Below are positions 16,880-25,402 of a stretch of DNA of 64,000 nt, piece after piece. The notes beneath the pieces were generated by a model that ran no database searches, was not told the DNA's origin, and saw nothing but the letters and a program-made list of their open reading frames with translations. This DNA comes from Laceyella sacchari. Lineage in GTDB: Bacteria; Bacillota; Bacilli; Thermoactinomycetales; Thermoactinomycetaceae. The stretch spans positions 1,443,068-1,507,067 of the forward strand of contig NZ_SMDD01000001.1 in the NCBI RefSeq assembly GCF_004343255.1, given 5' to 3'. The position numbers and the translations under genes were made by a program. The first letter of the stretch is position 1. Each line of letters opens with the position of its first letter.

Positions 16880-17758
16880 TTATTCTTGTGCGGCCGAGTC
16901 TTCCCCGGTTGCGTTGGCCATACGCACTTGGTAAAGTGACACTTCTTTTTGCGTTGAGGTGTCGATCAACACTCCGTTGGCAAACAACGCCACTTGATTG
17001 GGGTTATCTAAGCGCACGGACAACCACTTGTCGTCGTTGAACGTCATCGTCTGGTTTGCCTCCAGCCGCTTGTCGAACAGTTCTTTTCCTTTCGGGCCGC
17101 CAGCGCGTACACGGATATCCGTCGGTTTTTTGGCCGTGATTTTGACCACCACCTGATCCGCGTTTTCAACTTGATAAACATCGCCAAACTCATAACTGTC
17201 CGAGGTTTGGACCAGCATCACACGGGGGCGCTCCTTATTTATCACGGACTCATCGCCAGGCTTCGCCTCTGAGTCAGCGGATACAACTTTCACTTCTTGG
17301 CCTCCGCTGACCACTGTCCAAGTAACCACCGCCCCGATGGCGAGCACGGCGATCACCGCAGCCGTCACCCAGACGACTTTATTTTGAGACAGACGGTTCC
17401 ACCACTCATTGATTAAAGCCGCTCGGCCGGCATCATCCTTTGCCCGTTTGGATCGCTCTTTTCTACTTAACGAGGCAGCGGGAACGGCACTGCCAACAGT
17501 GGCCACTGTCTCCATGGAGGATTGTTGTTCCTCCCATTTTTTGTAGTGGCTCAATAAAGGATTAGGGGCCACATTTAAAACACGGGCGTACGTACGGATA
17601 TATCCTCTTACATAAACCGGATCCGGCAACTTCGAAAATTCGGCGCTTTCAAGCGCTTCTATATAGTGCGGCTCAATTTGGGTTAACTCCGCCACATCCG
17701 ACACGCTTAGTTGTTGGTTTTCCCTAGTTGTTCTCAATTGTGTAAAAGGGTTAGGCAT
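16880..17758 (-). CDS. RodZ-family protein 1 (HTH, membrane helix, C-terminal domain)
   Basis: A 292-residue RodZ-type protein: N-terminal helix-turn-helix of the Cro/HTH_25 type (residues ~7-75, LSVSDVAELTQIEPHYIEAL, YVRGYIRTYARVLN), a linker, one transmembrane helix (VVWVTAAVIAVLAIGAVVTW, ~residues 123-143) and an extracytoplasmic C-terminal domain (DUF4115-like). RodZ links MreB to the cell-wall elongation machinery. This copy occupies the usual position next to pgsA, so it is the likeliest orthologue of B. subtilis YmfM/RodZ. ATG has AGGAGG upstream. It has its own terminator on each side, so it appears to be a separate unit. Confidence 0.88.
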   Translation of the reverse strand: MPNPFTQLRTTRENQQLSVSDVAELTQIEPHYIEALESAEFSKLPDPVYVRGYIRTYARVLNVAPNPLLSHYKKWEEQQSSMETVATVGSAVPAASLSRKERSKRAKDDAGRAALINEWWNRLSQNKVVWVTAAVIAVLAIGAVVTWTVVSGGQEVKVVSADSEAKPGDESVINKERPRVMLVQTSDSYEFGDVYQVENADQVVVKITAKKPTDIRVRAGGPKGKELFDKRLEANQTMTFNDDKWLSVRLDNPNQVALFANGVLIDTSTQKEVSLYQVRMANATGEDSAAQE

Positions 17759-17834
17759 TTCACCTATGTACCTCCTATAGGGATGATTGAACAGAATTAA
17801 CTCCTACAGTATAGCTCACAGGGGAAAGATTCGT

Positions 17835-17873
17835 CAAAAAAGCAAGCCTGTGAGTGGTTAGGCTTGCTTTTTC
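17835..17873 (-). terminator. Terminator after RodZ-like gene 2
   Basis: AAAGCAAGCCT paired with AGGCTTGCTTT, followed by TTTTTT on the minus strand, directly after the stop of the gene at 17875. Confidence 0.92.
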
Positions 17874-17874
17874 A

Positions 17875-19308
17875 CTATTGGTTATTATCTTGTTTGAGAT
17901 GAATGAACGTCGCCGATTTCTGCACTGATTCTCCATTGACTGTCACTTTGGCATTGTCCGGTTTGTTGAGATAGATGTAGATGTCAGGACTCTGTGAAAA
18001 GTCATGCTTGTAAGTGAACGTATTGCCCGCACTCACTCTTACATCTTTAAACGGACTCCCATCGGCTCGGTGACGAAGATCAAGTCCCAACTCTCCCAAA
18101 GCCTCCACCTTGATCTCCGCCCCCGCTCCACTCACCCGGTAATGGTCGGTTGTCTTTCCGCTGCTGATAAACTTAAGCGTAGTTGTAGGCGAGGGTGTTG
18201 GCGTCGGCTCCTGATTTGGCGCCGGCTGTTGGGATTTGGTCTCGCCTGTCGTAATTTGCTCCTTGCTCTTGCTATCTTCATCATCCCCAACAAAGGATGC
18301 AACGCCCCAAGCAATTGGAATACACAAAGCCAAACTGGCCGCCGCGATGATCACAGAACGCTTAGGAGCCTTGAATTTCGGCATGGAGACCTTTTTCGGC
18401 TTCTTGTTTTTGACGGCGCTTCTGGACAGCGATGGCATTTGTACAGCCTGCTGATCCGTTGGATCGTGTTGCTCCTGCTCTTGGGAAAACGGTTCACGCA
18501 CCGACGGCAATGGATTGGTGGAGCTTGTATCCACCTTTTTCATTTGGGCGGTGCGCGATAAAATGCTTTTTGGCCCGGTGCTGGTCGGGTTTAATTTTTG
18601 GTTGTCCCGCGTCCGCCTTGAAGTCAACGTGTGCGCAAGTGTCGACTCCTGGCTGAGTGGAGTCTCCTCCGGCAGTTGCGGTGCTGTGACTTTAGGCTGA
18701 TTAAATGTCGTTTGAACATTCCCCGGAATAGTCTGCTCCAACTCTTGTTTTGGGGAAATTGCCTTCATCATACTTGTCGTCCGTTGGTAACCCACATCCC
18801 GACGTGCCAGCTCTTTGTCCCTGCGCAACTTGTCGCTTTCCGTGCGCTTCGCGGTCAATGCCGTTTGAGTGTTGATGCGGGATTGAGCAGGTTTTTGGTT
18901 GGCTGTTGGCAAACGGAATGCACTCGTCTGTTGTCCAACCGGCTTGTGAACGCCCGTCGCTTGATTGATGGTGGGCAGTTTGCCCGTCAACTGTCCGTTA
19001 AACGAGTGCGCTTGGGTCTGCGCTAAATCATTTTCGGTAATGGCTTTGAGAACAGTTGTATTAAAACGTTCCGCCTGTTCCATTTTGCGATATTGTCTCA
19101 AAATATGATGAGGTTCAATTTTTACACAATTGGCATATGAGCGAAGGTATGTCCGTACATAGAATGGACTAGGCAATTTATCAAACTCGCCATTTTCGAT
19201 TGCAATCAAAAAAGATTTTTGAATTTTCGTCTTTTCCTGTAATTGATCGAGGGATAGACCAATCGCTTCGCGGGCTTGTCGAAGATATGAGCCGATTTCG
19301 ACAGACAC
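17875..19308 (-). CDS. RodZ-family protein 2 (long linker)
   Basis: A 477-residue RodZ-like protein. The N-terminal HTH (EIGSYLRQAREAIGLSLDQL, residues ~4-70, with FYVRTYLRSYANCV) is followed by an unusually long, polar, Gln/Thr/Ser-rich linker (~85-330), a membrane helix (SVIIAAASLALCIPIAW), a Pro/Thr-rich spacer and a C-terminal beta domain with the family FTYKHDFSQSP-like ending. GTG at 19306-19308 is the best start because AGGAGG lies about eight bases upstream; the open frame continues 16 codons further without conserved residues. The start lies after a 370-base gap, so it probably has its own promoter. Exact role unknown; MreB-linked cell-shape function is the family expectation. Confidence 0.83.
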   Translation of the reverse strand: MSVEIGSYLRQAREAIGLSLDQLQEKTKIQKSFLIAIENGEFDKLPSPFYVRTYLRSYANCVKIEPHHILRQYRKMEQAERFNTTVLKAITENDLAQTQAHSFNGQLTGKLPTINQATGVHKPVGQQTSAFRLPTANQKPAQSRINTQTALTAKRTESDKLRRDKELARRDVGYQRTTSMMKAISPKQELEQTIPGNVQTTFNQPKVTAPQLPEETPLSQESTLAHTLTSRRTRDNQKLNPTSTGPKSILSRTAQMKKVDTSSTNPLPSVREPFSQEQEQHDPTDQQAVQMPSLSRSAVKNKKPKKVSMPKFKAPKRSVIIAAASLALCIPIAWGVASFVGDDEDSKSKEQITTGETKSQQPAPNQEPTPTPSPTTTLKFISSGKTTDHYRVSGAGAEIKVEALGELGLDLRHRADGSPFKDVRVSAGNTFTYKHDFSQSPDIYIYLNKPDNAKVTVNGESVQKSATFIHLKQDNNQ

Positions 19309-19651
19309 CCCAGCCACCTCCTGAAAGGCTGTCAATAAACATGTTCCAACCTTCAATTTGTTTTCACTTAAAATGGTAGATATACTCCCAATGTATCTGC
19401 CGATTAGCTAAGACTAAAAGTGAATATATTACTTTTCAGGCACCAGAACATCCATCTCTCGGTTCATGCAGATACGTTTTTACATATGGCTGATTGTATA
19501 AAAGCAACTCAATCACTAACCCATACTTTTCAGATTAACAGAAGTTGTTTATCAAAATCAATAACCATTCTTAGTAGATTTATATAACAAAAACACCTAA
19601 GAAGGTTGTTTAGAATTTGACTCAAGCATACCACGACCTTTTTCATGTGTC
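19309..19651 (-). other. Intergenic stretch before RodZ-like gene 2
   Basis: About 340 AT-rich bases between RodZ-like genes 2 and 3. No coding frame is convincing. It must hold the promoter of gene 2, because a strong terminator closes gene 3, but only weak -35/-10-like pairs are visible. Confidence 0.4.
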
Positions 19652-19678
19652 AAAAAAGCTCTCTTATCACAGAGAGCT
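19652..19678 (-). terminator. Terminator after RodZ-like gene 3
   Basis: AGCTCTCT-gtgata-AGAGAGCT stem followed by TTTTTT on the minus strand, directly after the stop codon of the gene at 19679. Confidence 0.9.
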
Positions 19679-20773
19679 TCACTTCACAACGGAGATATAA
19701 ATATCTTTTTCGCTGGAATATTTATTGACGCCAACAGGAAATCCGTTAATATTTACAGAAACGTTTTTAGGTTCTAACAATTTGAGCCAGACCCCAGTCG
19801 TAAATGACTGGGTGAATACTTTTTTATCCTCGGTAACCTCACCTTGGACAAACGGCTTGTCTATCTCTTGTTTCCGCACTTCAAATGCGCTACCCGACTC
19901 TCTCAACCAACTGATTTTCAACTCCAACTCATGCGCGTTGATCAGTTCATATCGGTCCGGACCCTCAGGCGAGGTGGAGAGAACGGACAAACGCGGTTTG
20001 CCCAACGGCTTGTCCGCTTCTTTCACCTGATTTTGCTTCACTGTAAGAGGGGCTTCCTTCGATTTTAATTGTGCTGCGTTTTCTGCCCGGTACCACATAA
20101 ATGCGATGGTAGCGAGAACCAGCAAAACCGCGCCCACGATCAACATGATTGTATATACCTTACCGAATACGGAGCCTTGCTTCTTTTTTTCCCGCCTCGT
20201 ATCTCTTCTACGCGGTTGTAGGGGCGGGCTTGCTTGCCTGCGCGGCCCTGCTACCGGCTCAGGCTGAGAAGAAGTGATCCCCAGTTCCTCCGGATCCGGC
20301 ACATCCGCCGGCATCTGAGGACGCCGCGGCTTGCCCTTGGCCGTGCGCACCAGCGCTGGTTGTTCTACGAGTTCCGCAGATTCTTCTGTCATTTGGCGCA
20401 AGTACTTCTCTTGCTCCATGCGGTTCGGGTGGGCAGATGGTGTTGGAGTCATCCGGGTGTTGCCTTGTCTCAGCTGTTGCCTTCCCGCCACTGGTTGTTG
20501 TGGCGATCGCCGGTTCATCGACCTCGCACCGGTCGGTGGTTGGGGCCCTGGCTGGTAAAGTTGCAACAATTGTTGTGGATTTTCGCCTACGGCCAAAGCA
20601 TAAGCACGCACATACGCACGCACATACGCCGGACTGGGAAATTGACTGAAATCCCCCTGCTCCAAAGCAATCAAATATTTTTTCTGAATTCGTGTGGTCG
20701 CTTCTACATCTTCAAGCGAAAGCCTCAATAATTCACGCGCTTGTCGTAATCGGTAACCTATTTCATTAGACAA
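19679..20773 (-). CDS. RodZ-family protein 3
   Basis: A 364-residue RodZ-like protein: HTH (EIGYRLRQARELLRLSLEDV, with AYVRAYVRAYALAVG, residues ~3-70), Pro/Gln/Arg-rich linker (~75-195), a very basic juxtamembrane stretch (RRRDTRREKKKQ), membrane helix (YTIMLIVGAVLLVLATIAFMW) and a C-terminal domain ending VNINGFPVGVNK...DIYISVV. TTG at 20771-20773 is supported by GGGAGGG six bases upstream; an earlier in-frame TTG at 20789-20791 lacks a site. It follows gene 4 by 26 bases and is probably co-transcribed with it. Confidence 0.83.
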   Translation of the reverse strand: MSNEIGYRLRQARELLRLSLEDVEATTRIQKKYLIALEQGDFSQFPSPAYVRAYVRAYALAVGENPQQLLQLYQPGPQPPTGARSMNRRSPQQPVAGRQQLRQGNTRMTPTPSAHPNRMEQEKYLRQMTEESAELVEQPALVRTAKGKPRRPQMPADVPDPEELGITSSQPEPVAGPRRQASPPLQPRRRDTRREKKKQGSVFGKVYTIMLIVGAVLLVLATIAFMWYRAENAAQLKSKEAPLTVKQNQVKEADKPLGKPRLSVLSTSPEGPDRYELINAHELELKISWLRESGSAFEVRKQEIDKPFVQGEVTEDKKVFTQSFTTGVWLKLLEPKNVSVNINGFPVGVNKYSSEKDIYISVVK

Positions 20774-20799
20774 GCTGATCCCTCCCGCCAACTACTTCA

Positions 20800-22017
20800 T
20801 CATTTCTTCAATTGCACCCGGTAACTTTTCTCCGTATCTTGAGCTGAGGTGTTGATCGTCTGCCCATTCGCTGTCACTTCCACATTGGATGGGGTGCCCA
20901 AGCGGAACCATACCTGATTTTGGTTACCGATCTCCAAAGATTTCTCTTCGCCGACTTTCAAGGTAAATTCTTTCGGGGTGTCTTTGGCCGTTGGGGCAAA
21001 GCTGACGGTCGATTCGCCGTCCCTGCCTTTCAATTTCACTTCCAGCTTATTAGCGTTTCGCACATAATACAATTGCCCTTCCAATGGATTGTCGGATGTC
21101 CCACCCTCTTCCAGGTAGACCGTGTTCTGCCCATCTGCACGCACGCTATGGTCAACGGAATCGGCCACATTCTTGTCCACATTTCCGCCGGCTGTATTGC
21201 TTTCCGGCTGAAACACGGTGAAATACAACGTTCCGCCCACCAGTAACAGCGCTCCAATGGCAGCGGGCAAAACCCATGTGAGGGGCTTTTTATCTTTCCG
21301 GCCTTCACTCTTGCTCTCCAAAGCGATCCGGCGCGGTGCCAGCGGTTGGTGTTGCAAGGTTTGCTGCAAGTTCGGCAAATTCGAACGCAGAGTTTGTGTC
21401 ATTTCAAGCGATGGTGTTGGTTGTTGTGGCTGTGATGGTGGCAATGGTGTGGGCGGCTGTGCCTGAGGCGTCATAGATTGTAGTTGCGGTGGTGTCATCG
21501 CCCTCGGTGGCATGGACTGTGCGGCCCTTGGTTGCAAAGGAGTCTGTTGAACATGCCCTCCTTGTTGCATGGAAACCGGCATCACAGAGCGAGTCGTTTG
21601 TTGATCTTGTGGTTTTGTCTTTTTGTTTATCGATGATTGCGGCTGTGTTTGGCGCATTGGTTGGCCTTGTGGCAAAGCAAACGAATCTTGCTTTGCTTCA
21701 CCTGGTTTGATATTGTTTGATCCGAACGTAGCACGCGGTTGTGGAGCCGGTTGCACCGTCGGTTGTGCAGGTTCTTCCGTTTTCCCCAGCACCGTTTTCT
21801 CAAAGTAATCCAATAAAGGCCGCGCGTCTAAGCCCAAGCATTTCGCATATGTACGCAAAAATGCTTTGGCATAAAACGGACTTGGCAATTGATCGAAGCG
21901 ATCATTTTCCAACGCATTCAAATATTCTGTATGAATGTTCGTAGAACTGTTCATTTGCTCGAGCGTGTATCCCTGCCGCTCTCGCGCCTGACGCAAATAA
22001 GCTCCAATCCCGGCCAT
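20800..22017 (-). CDS. RodZ-family protein 4
   Basis: A 405-residue RodZ-like protein with HTH (IGAYLRQARERQGYTLEQM, FYAKAFLRTYAKCLGL, residues ~3-70), a long Gln/Pro/Met-rich linker to about residue 240, membrane helix (LTWVLPAAIGALLLVGGTLY) and a C-terminal beta domain whose last part (VWFRLGTPSNVEVTANGQ) resembles the same part of proteins 1-3. The ATG at 22015-22017 has GGAGGGGG upstream. It lies 21 bases downstream of ymfK. The repeated pattern of conserved ends and divergent linkers points to old duplications. Confidence 0.83.
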   Translation of the reverse strand: MAGIGAYLRQARERQGYTLEQMNSSTNIHTEYLNALENDRFDQLPSPFYAKAFLRTYAKCLGLDARPLLDYFEKTVLGKTEEPAQPTVQPAPQPRATFGSNNIKPGEAKQDSFALPQGQPMRQTQPQSSINKKTKPQDQQTTRSVMPVSMQQGGHVQQTPLQPRAAQSMPPRAMTPPQLQSMTPQAQPPTPLPPSQPQQPTPSLEMTQTLRSNLPNLQQTLQHQPLAPRRIALESKSEGRKDKKPLTWVLPAAIGALLLVGGTLYFTVFQPESNTAGGNVDKNVADSVDHSVRADGQNTVYLEEGGTSDNPLEGQLYYVRNANKLEVKLKGRDGESTVSFAPTAKDTPKEFTLKVGEEKSLEIGNQNQVWFRLGTPSNVEVTANGQTINTSAQDTEKSYRVQLKK

Positions 22018-22038
22018 GTTTCCCCCTCCAAACGTTTG

Positions 22039-22803
22039 TTAAAATCCATCAAATTCTGGTTCCACCACTTCGTACGTAATCTGTTCATCAGGATGATTTC
22101 TCAATTCAATAATTGTGTCAAAGTCATCGAGCGTGTATTCCGTCTCTTTGACAAAAATATCTGGATGCTCAATCACTTTGGTTGCTTGCATCCGCAAAAT
22201 GTCCCTGACCAATTGGTCATGCCGTTCGGTGGCTCTGCGCGTAGACACAATGCCATCGATGATGTACACATGGTTCTCAGACAATTCATCGTGAGCCAAC
22301 TGACTCCGAACCGTCTGCTTCAGCAAGGTGGATGAAACAAATGTCCACCGTTTATTTGCGCAGACACTGGAAGCCACGATTGACTCTGTTTTCCCCACGC
22401 GTGGCATACCCCGCACCCCGACCAGCTGGTGCCCTTCTTTTTTGAACAGCTCTGCCATAAAATCAACAAGCAAGCCTAATTCGTCCCTGGTAAAACGGTA
22501 GGTTCGCTTGTCTTCAATGCACCGATCCAAATACCGCCCATGCCGTATGGCCATTCTATCCACCAATTTCGGCGGGCGCAATGCGGTGATCGTGATATTG
22601 TCAACACCGAGGAGGATCTGTTTCAATGCTTCAATTTTTTGTTGTTCCTCTGTTCGCAAAAGCATTCCTCGGCGTCTGTTTTCCACACCGTTAATTGTCA
22701 CAATGTTTATGGAAAGCATACCCAGCAAAGAGGCGAGATCCCCTAGTAGCCCCGGTCGGTTTTTATGAATTTGATATTCCAAATACCATTCCTGAGAACT
22801 CAT
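22039..22803 (-). CDS. ymfK: YmfK family protein (DUF3388)
   Basis: A 254-residue protein of the Bacillales YmfK/DUF3388 family. The first ~75 residues resemble an ACT regulatory domain (EYQIHKNRPGLLGDLASLLG, INIVTINGVENRRRG). A P-loop-like GVRGMPRVGKTES occurs near residue 130, followed by IIDGIVSTRRATERHD. The function of the family is unknown. The ATG at 22801-22803 has GGAGGGG nine bases upstream; six upstream codons also open are not conserved. Its place between ymfJ and rodZ is the B. subtilis arrangement. Confidence 0.88.
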   Translation of the reverse strand: MSSQEWYLEYQIHKNRPGLLGDLASLLGMLSINIVTINGVENRRRGMLLRTEEQQKIEALKQILLGVDNITITALRPPKLVDRMAIRHGRYLDRCIEDKRTYRFTRDELGLLVDFMAELFKKEGHQLVGVRGMPRVGKTESIVASSVCANKRWTFVSSTLLKQTVRSQLAHDELSENHVYIIDGIVSTRRATERHDQLVRDILRMQATKVIEHPDIFVKETEYTLDDFDTIIELRNHPDEQITYEVVEPEFDGF

Positions 22804-22926
22804 TCCAAAACACCCCTCCACTCCTTCACCGCTTGTCTTTAGAAGGGATTCATATGACTTTTAGTATAGCATAATCCAAATTGAAGGAGGTAGTTTTAAA
22901 AATAAACAAATTATGTAGTTATAAAA

Positions 22927-22960
22927 ATAAAACACCTGATATCTACAGGTGTTTTATTTT
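22927..22960 (-). terminator. Terminator after ymfJ
   Basis: AAAACACCTG/CAGGTGTTTT stem followed by ATTTTTA on the minus strand, 17 bases past the ymfJ stop. It separates ymfJ from ymfK. Confidence 0.87.
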
Positions 22961-22977
22961 TATATACGATGCAATAA

Positions 22978-23229
22978 TCACTTATTTGAATCAACTAATT
23001 TTACCATTAAATTCGCCATGGTACGTTGCTCATCTTCACTAGCCACACTCCACAAATCGGCTAACAGCCGCTCTTGCTCGTTTTGCGGGTCAACGTCTTT
23101 TGCCAAATAGTCACCAATTTGGTAGGCCAATTCGGAAATCGTTTCGCGATCCATGCCCAGCTTCTCCGCTTGATGCACACGATTTGACAAAAACTCTTTC
23201 CACTGATCAAAATTTTCCAAGATGGTCAT
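22978..23229 (-). CDS. ymfJ: YmfJ family protein (DUF3243)
   Basis: An 83-residue acidic helical protein matching Bacillus YmfJ/DUF3243 (ENFDQWKEFLSNRVHQAEKLGM, IGDYLAKDVDPQNEQERLL, LWSVASEDEQ). Function unknown. The open frame starts far upstream, but the ATG at 23227-23229 has AGGAGGG six bases upstream and gives the family length. It is flanked by ymfI and ymfK as in B. subtilis. Confidence 0.9.
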   Translation of the reverse strand: MTILENFDQWKEFLSNRVHQAEKLGMDRETISELAYQIGDYLAKDVDPQNEQERLLADLWSVASEDEQRTMANLMVKLVDSNK

Positions 23230-23303
23230 ACTTTTCCCTCCTATACCACTCAGCGATTTTATCGCTCTAAGAGTAATATGGGACAAAAACATATTTTTTA
23301 TGC

Positions 23304-24056
23304 TTATGTGTACCAACCGCCATTGACCGCAAGCACTTGGCCAGTCACATAACCCGCGTCGCCAGAACACAGGTATTTCACCGCATGGGCCACCTCGTTT
23401 GGTGCCCCCAATCTTCCCATCGGGATATCATCAGCCAACGCCTTCTGTTCATCACGGGTTAGTTGCCCATCCAACAACTTCGTGTGAATGGCGCCAGGAG
23501 CCACCGCGTTTACTGTGATTCCCGATCGCGCCAATTCTTTAGCGAGGGCTTTCACCATGCCGATCTGCGCTCCCTTGGCGGCAGAATAAAGCACTTCCAG
23601 CGCGCCACCCGTCTGGCCCCATATGGATGAGACCGCCACGATCCGCCCATGTTTGCGATTTAACATACTCGGCAACACGACTTGCGCCAAGTGAAAAAAC
23701 CCCCGCACATGTACATCCATGACGTCATCAAACTCACTCTCCGAATGATCCTGAAAAAAGCCGACCATGCCCTGTCCAGCAGCATGGATAAGAACCGTCG
23801 GCGCTCCCAATTGGGAAACAATCGCTTGGTGTGCCTGGTCTACCGAGTCTCTTCTCGCCACGTCATGCCGCACCGCAAAAGCCGGCCTGCCGTATGTTTG
23901 ACAACGCTCAACAACACATTGTGCTTCAGCCGCGGAATGCAGATATCCGACCGCCACCGCGGCCCCTGCCTCTGCCAACACTTCTGCAACAGCCGCGCCG
24001 ATCCCTCCGCTCGCTCCGGTAACCCACGCAACTTCCCCTGCCAACTTCACTTCCAT
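23304..24056 (-). CDS. ymfI: SDR family oxidoreductase (YmfI-like)
   Basis: A 250-residue classical short-chain dehydrogenase/reductase. Rossmann motif TGASGGIG near residue 12, the NAG-type motif altered to HAAGQ, catalytic serine in AVSSIWGQ, YSAAK for the Tyr-Lys pair, and NAVAPGAIHT at the end of the fold. It resembles FabG-like YmfI; the substrate is unknown. ATG at 24054-24056 has GGAGGG nine bases upstream. A terminator-like hairpin lies between it and the upstream M16 gene, so it may be an attenuated part of the same transcript. Confidence 0.92.
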   Translation of the reverse strand: MEVKLAGEVAWVTGASGGIGAAVAEVLAEAGAAVAVGYLHSAAEAQCVVERCQTYGRPAFAVRHDVARRDSVDQAHQAIVSQLGAPTVLIHAAGQGMVGFFQDHSESEFDDVMDVHVRGFFHLAQVVLPSMLNRKHGRIVAVSSIWGQTGGALEVLYSAAKGAQIGMVKALAKELARSGITVNAVAPGAIHTKLLDGQLTRDEQKALADDIPMGRLGAPNEVAHAVKYLCSGDAGYVTGQVLAVNGGWYT

Positions 24057-24074
24057 CCGTCTATCCCTCCATTT

Positions 24075-24100
24075 AAAAAGGCGCCCTTTTTCAAGGACGC
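24075..24100 (-). terminator. Terminator-like hairpin between M16 gene and ymfI
   Basis: GCGTCCTT-gaaa-AAGGGCGC hairpin followed by CTTTTT on the minus strand, ten bases after the M16 peptidase stop and just before the ymfI ribosome binding site. Confidence 0.65.
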
Positions 24101-24109
24101 ATACATCTA

Positions 24110-25402
24110 TTATCCCAATGGCCGCACAAGCGACACGGCAAAACGCGACCAATCGATATGTTCTTTCATTCGCTTGTTTACGTCAGCCAGTGTTAACTCC
24201 TCCAACATCGGAATGATGCGGAACAAGTCTACCCCTTTGAACTGGTAACTGGTGAATTGATTAGCAATCCACTCAGGAGAATTGAGATAGCGCAAATTGC
24301 TACCGATTTTTTTCTTGCGGATGCGATCAAAGGTGTCCTGCGAAATGCCTTGGTCGATTTTCTTCGGCAATTCTTCCCGTAACCGCTCCAACAACCGATC
24401 GGGATTCGGTGTATCCCCTCCCATCATCGAAAAGCCAAATCCGCTCTCCAATGAGTAGTCAAATCCGAAGTTATCATCGATCAGACCTTCGTCATACAGG
24501 GATTGATATAATTCAGTCGCCGGGCCGATCAAGGCCTCCAGCACGACTTGGGTCGCCAATTCTTGTTTGAGTGCGGCTTCCCCTTCCACTTGGGTCCAAG
24601 CTTTGCCCTCTTTGAAACCAAACAAGCACTTGGAAATACCAACGCTCAATTTCATTTCGTTCAGCGGCTGGGCCACCTCGTCCGGCTCTTCATCAAAGAA
24701 ACGGACGATCTCCGCTTGTTGCTCAAACTGTTTGGCGGCTTGGTTTTCCCTGATCAAGGTCATGGTGCGCTCCGGGTCCACCGCACCGACGACAAATAAC
24801 AGCATGTTGCTTGGATGATAAAACGTCTCGTAACAGGTGTACAGCAACTCTTTGTTGATTTGTGCAATGGACTCTACTGTGCCTGCGATATCGATTTTCA
24901 CGGGATGTTTTTGGTACATCGCCTCAATCAGACCAAAATAAGAGCGCCAATCTGGATTGTCATCATACATGCGGATTTCCTGACCGATGATTCCTTTTTC
25001 CTTCTCCACATTTTCATCCGTGAAATGGGGTGATTGCACAAAATCGAGCAGAGTGGTCAAATTTTTGTCCACATGGTCGGTGCAAGAAAAGAGATAAGCT
25101 GTTCTAGTAAAGCTGGTAAATGCGTTGGCTGAAGCACCCTGGCGTGAAAACTCTTGGAAAACATCTTCACCGGAAGGCTGTTCAAACATCTTGTGCTCCA
25201 AAAAGTGGGCAATCCCGTCGGGTACAGAGATTTTCTCCTTGCCGGGCACTTGAAAGGTGTTGTCAACCGAACCGTATTTCGTCGTGAAAGTGGCATACGT
25301 CTTGCTGAACCCTTGCTTCGGCAAGATGTACACATGCAATCCATTGGGCAGCTTTTCATAAAACAGGGTTTCTTGGATTTGGGCGAATTCAATTTTTTGC
25401 AT
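24110..25402 (-). CDS. ymfH: M16 family zinc peptidase (YmfH-like)
   Basis: A 430-residue insulinase-family (M16) protein with the inverted zinc motif HFLEH near residue 65 and the downstream glutamate in VEKEKGIIGQEI, so it is the catalytic member of the pair. Two ATGs are close together; the one at 25400-25402 (MQKIEFAQIQ) is nine bases from AGGAGG, the other only three. The start overlaps the previous gene by 14 bases. M16B peptidases usually act as a pair of one active and one inactive subunit, matching the neighbour upstream. Substrate unknown. Confidence 0.93.
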   Translation of the reverse strand: MQKIEFAQIQETLFYEKLPNGLHVYILPKQGFSKTYATFTTKYGSVDNTFQVPGKEKISVPDGIAHFLEHKMFEQPSGEDVFQEFSRQGASANAFTSFTRTAYLFSCTDHVDKNLTTLLDFVQSPHFTDENVEKEKGIIGQEIRMYDDNPDWRSYFGLIEAMYQKHPVKIDIAGTVESIAQINKELLYTCYETFYHPSNMLLFVVGAVDPERTMTLIRENQAAKQFEQQAEIVRFFDEEPDEVAQPLNEMKLSVGISKCLFGFKEGKAWTQVEGEAALKQELATQVVLEALIGPATELYQSLYDEGLIDDNFGFDYSLESGFGFSMMGGDTPNPDRLLERLREELPKKIDQGISQDTFDRIRKKKIGSNLRYLNSPEWIANQFTSYQFKGVDLFRIIPMLEELTLADVNKRMKEHIDWSRFAVSLVRPLG

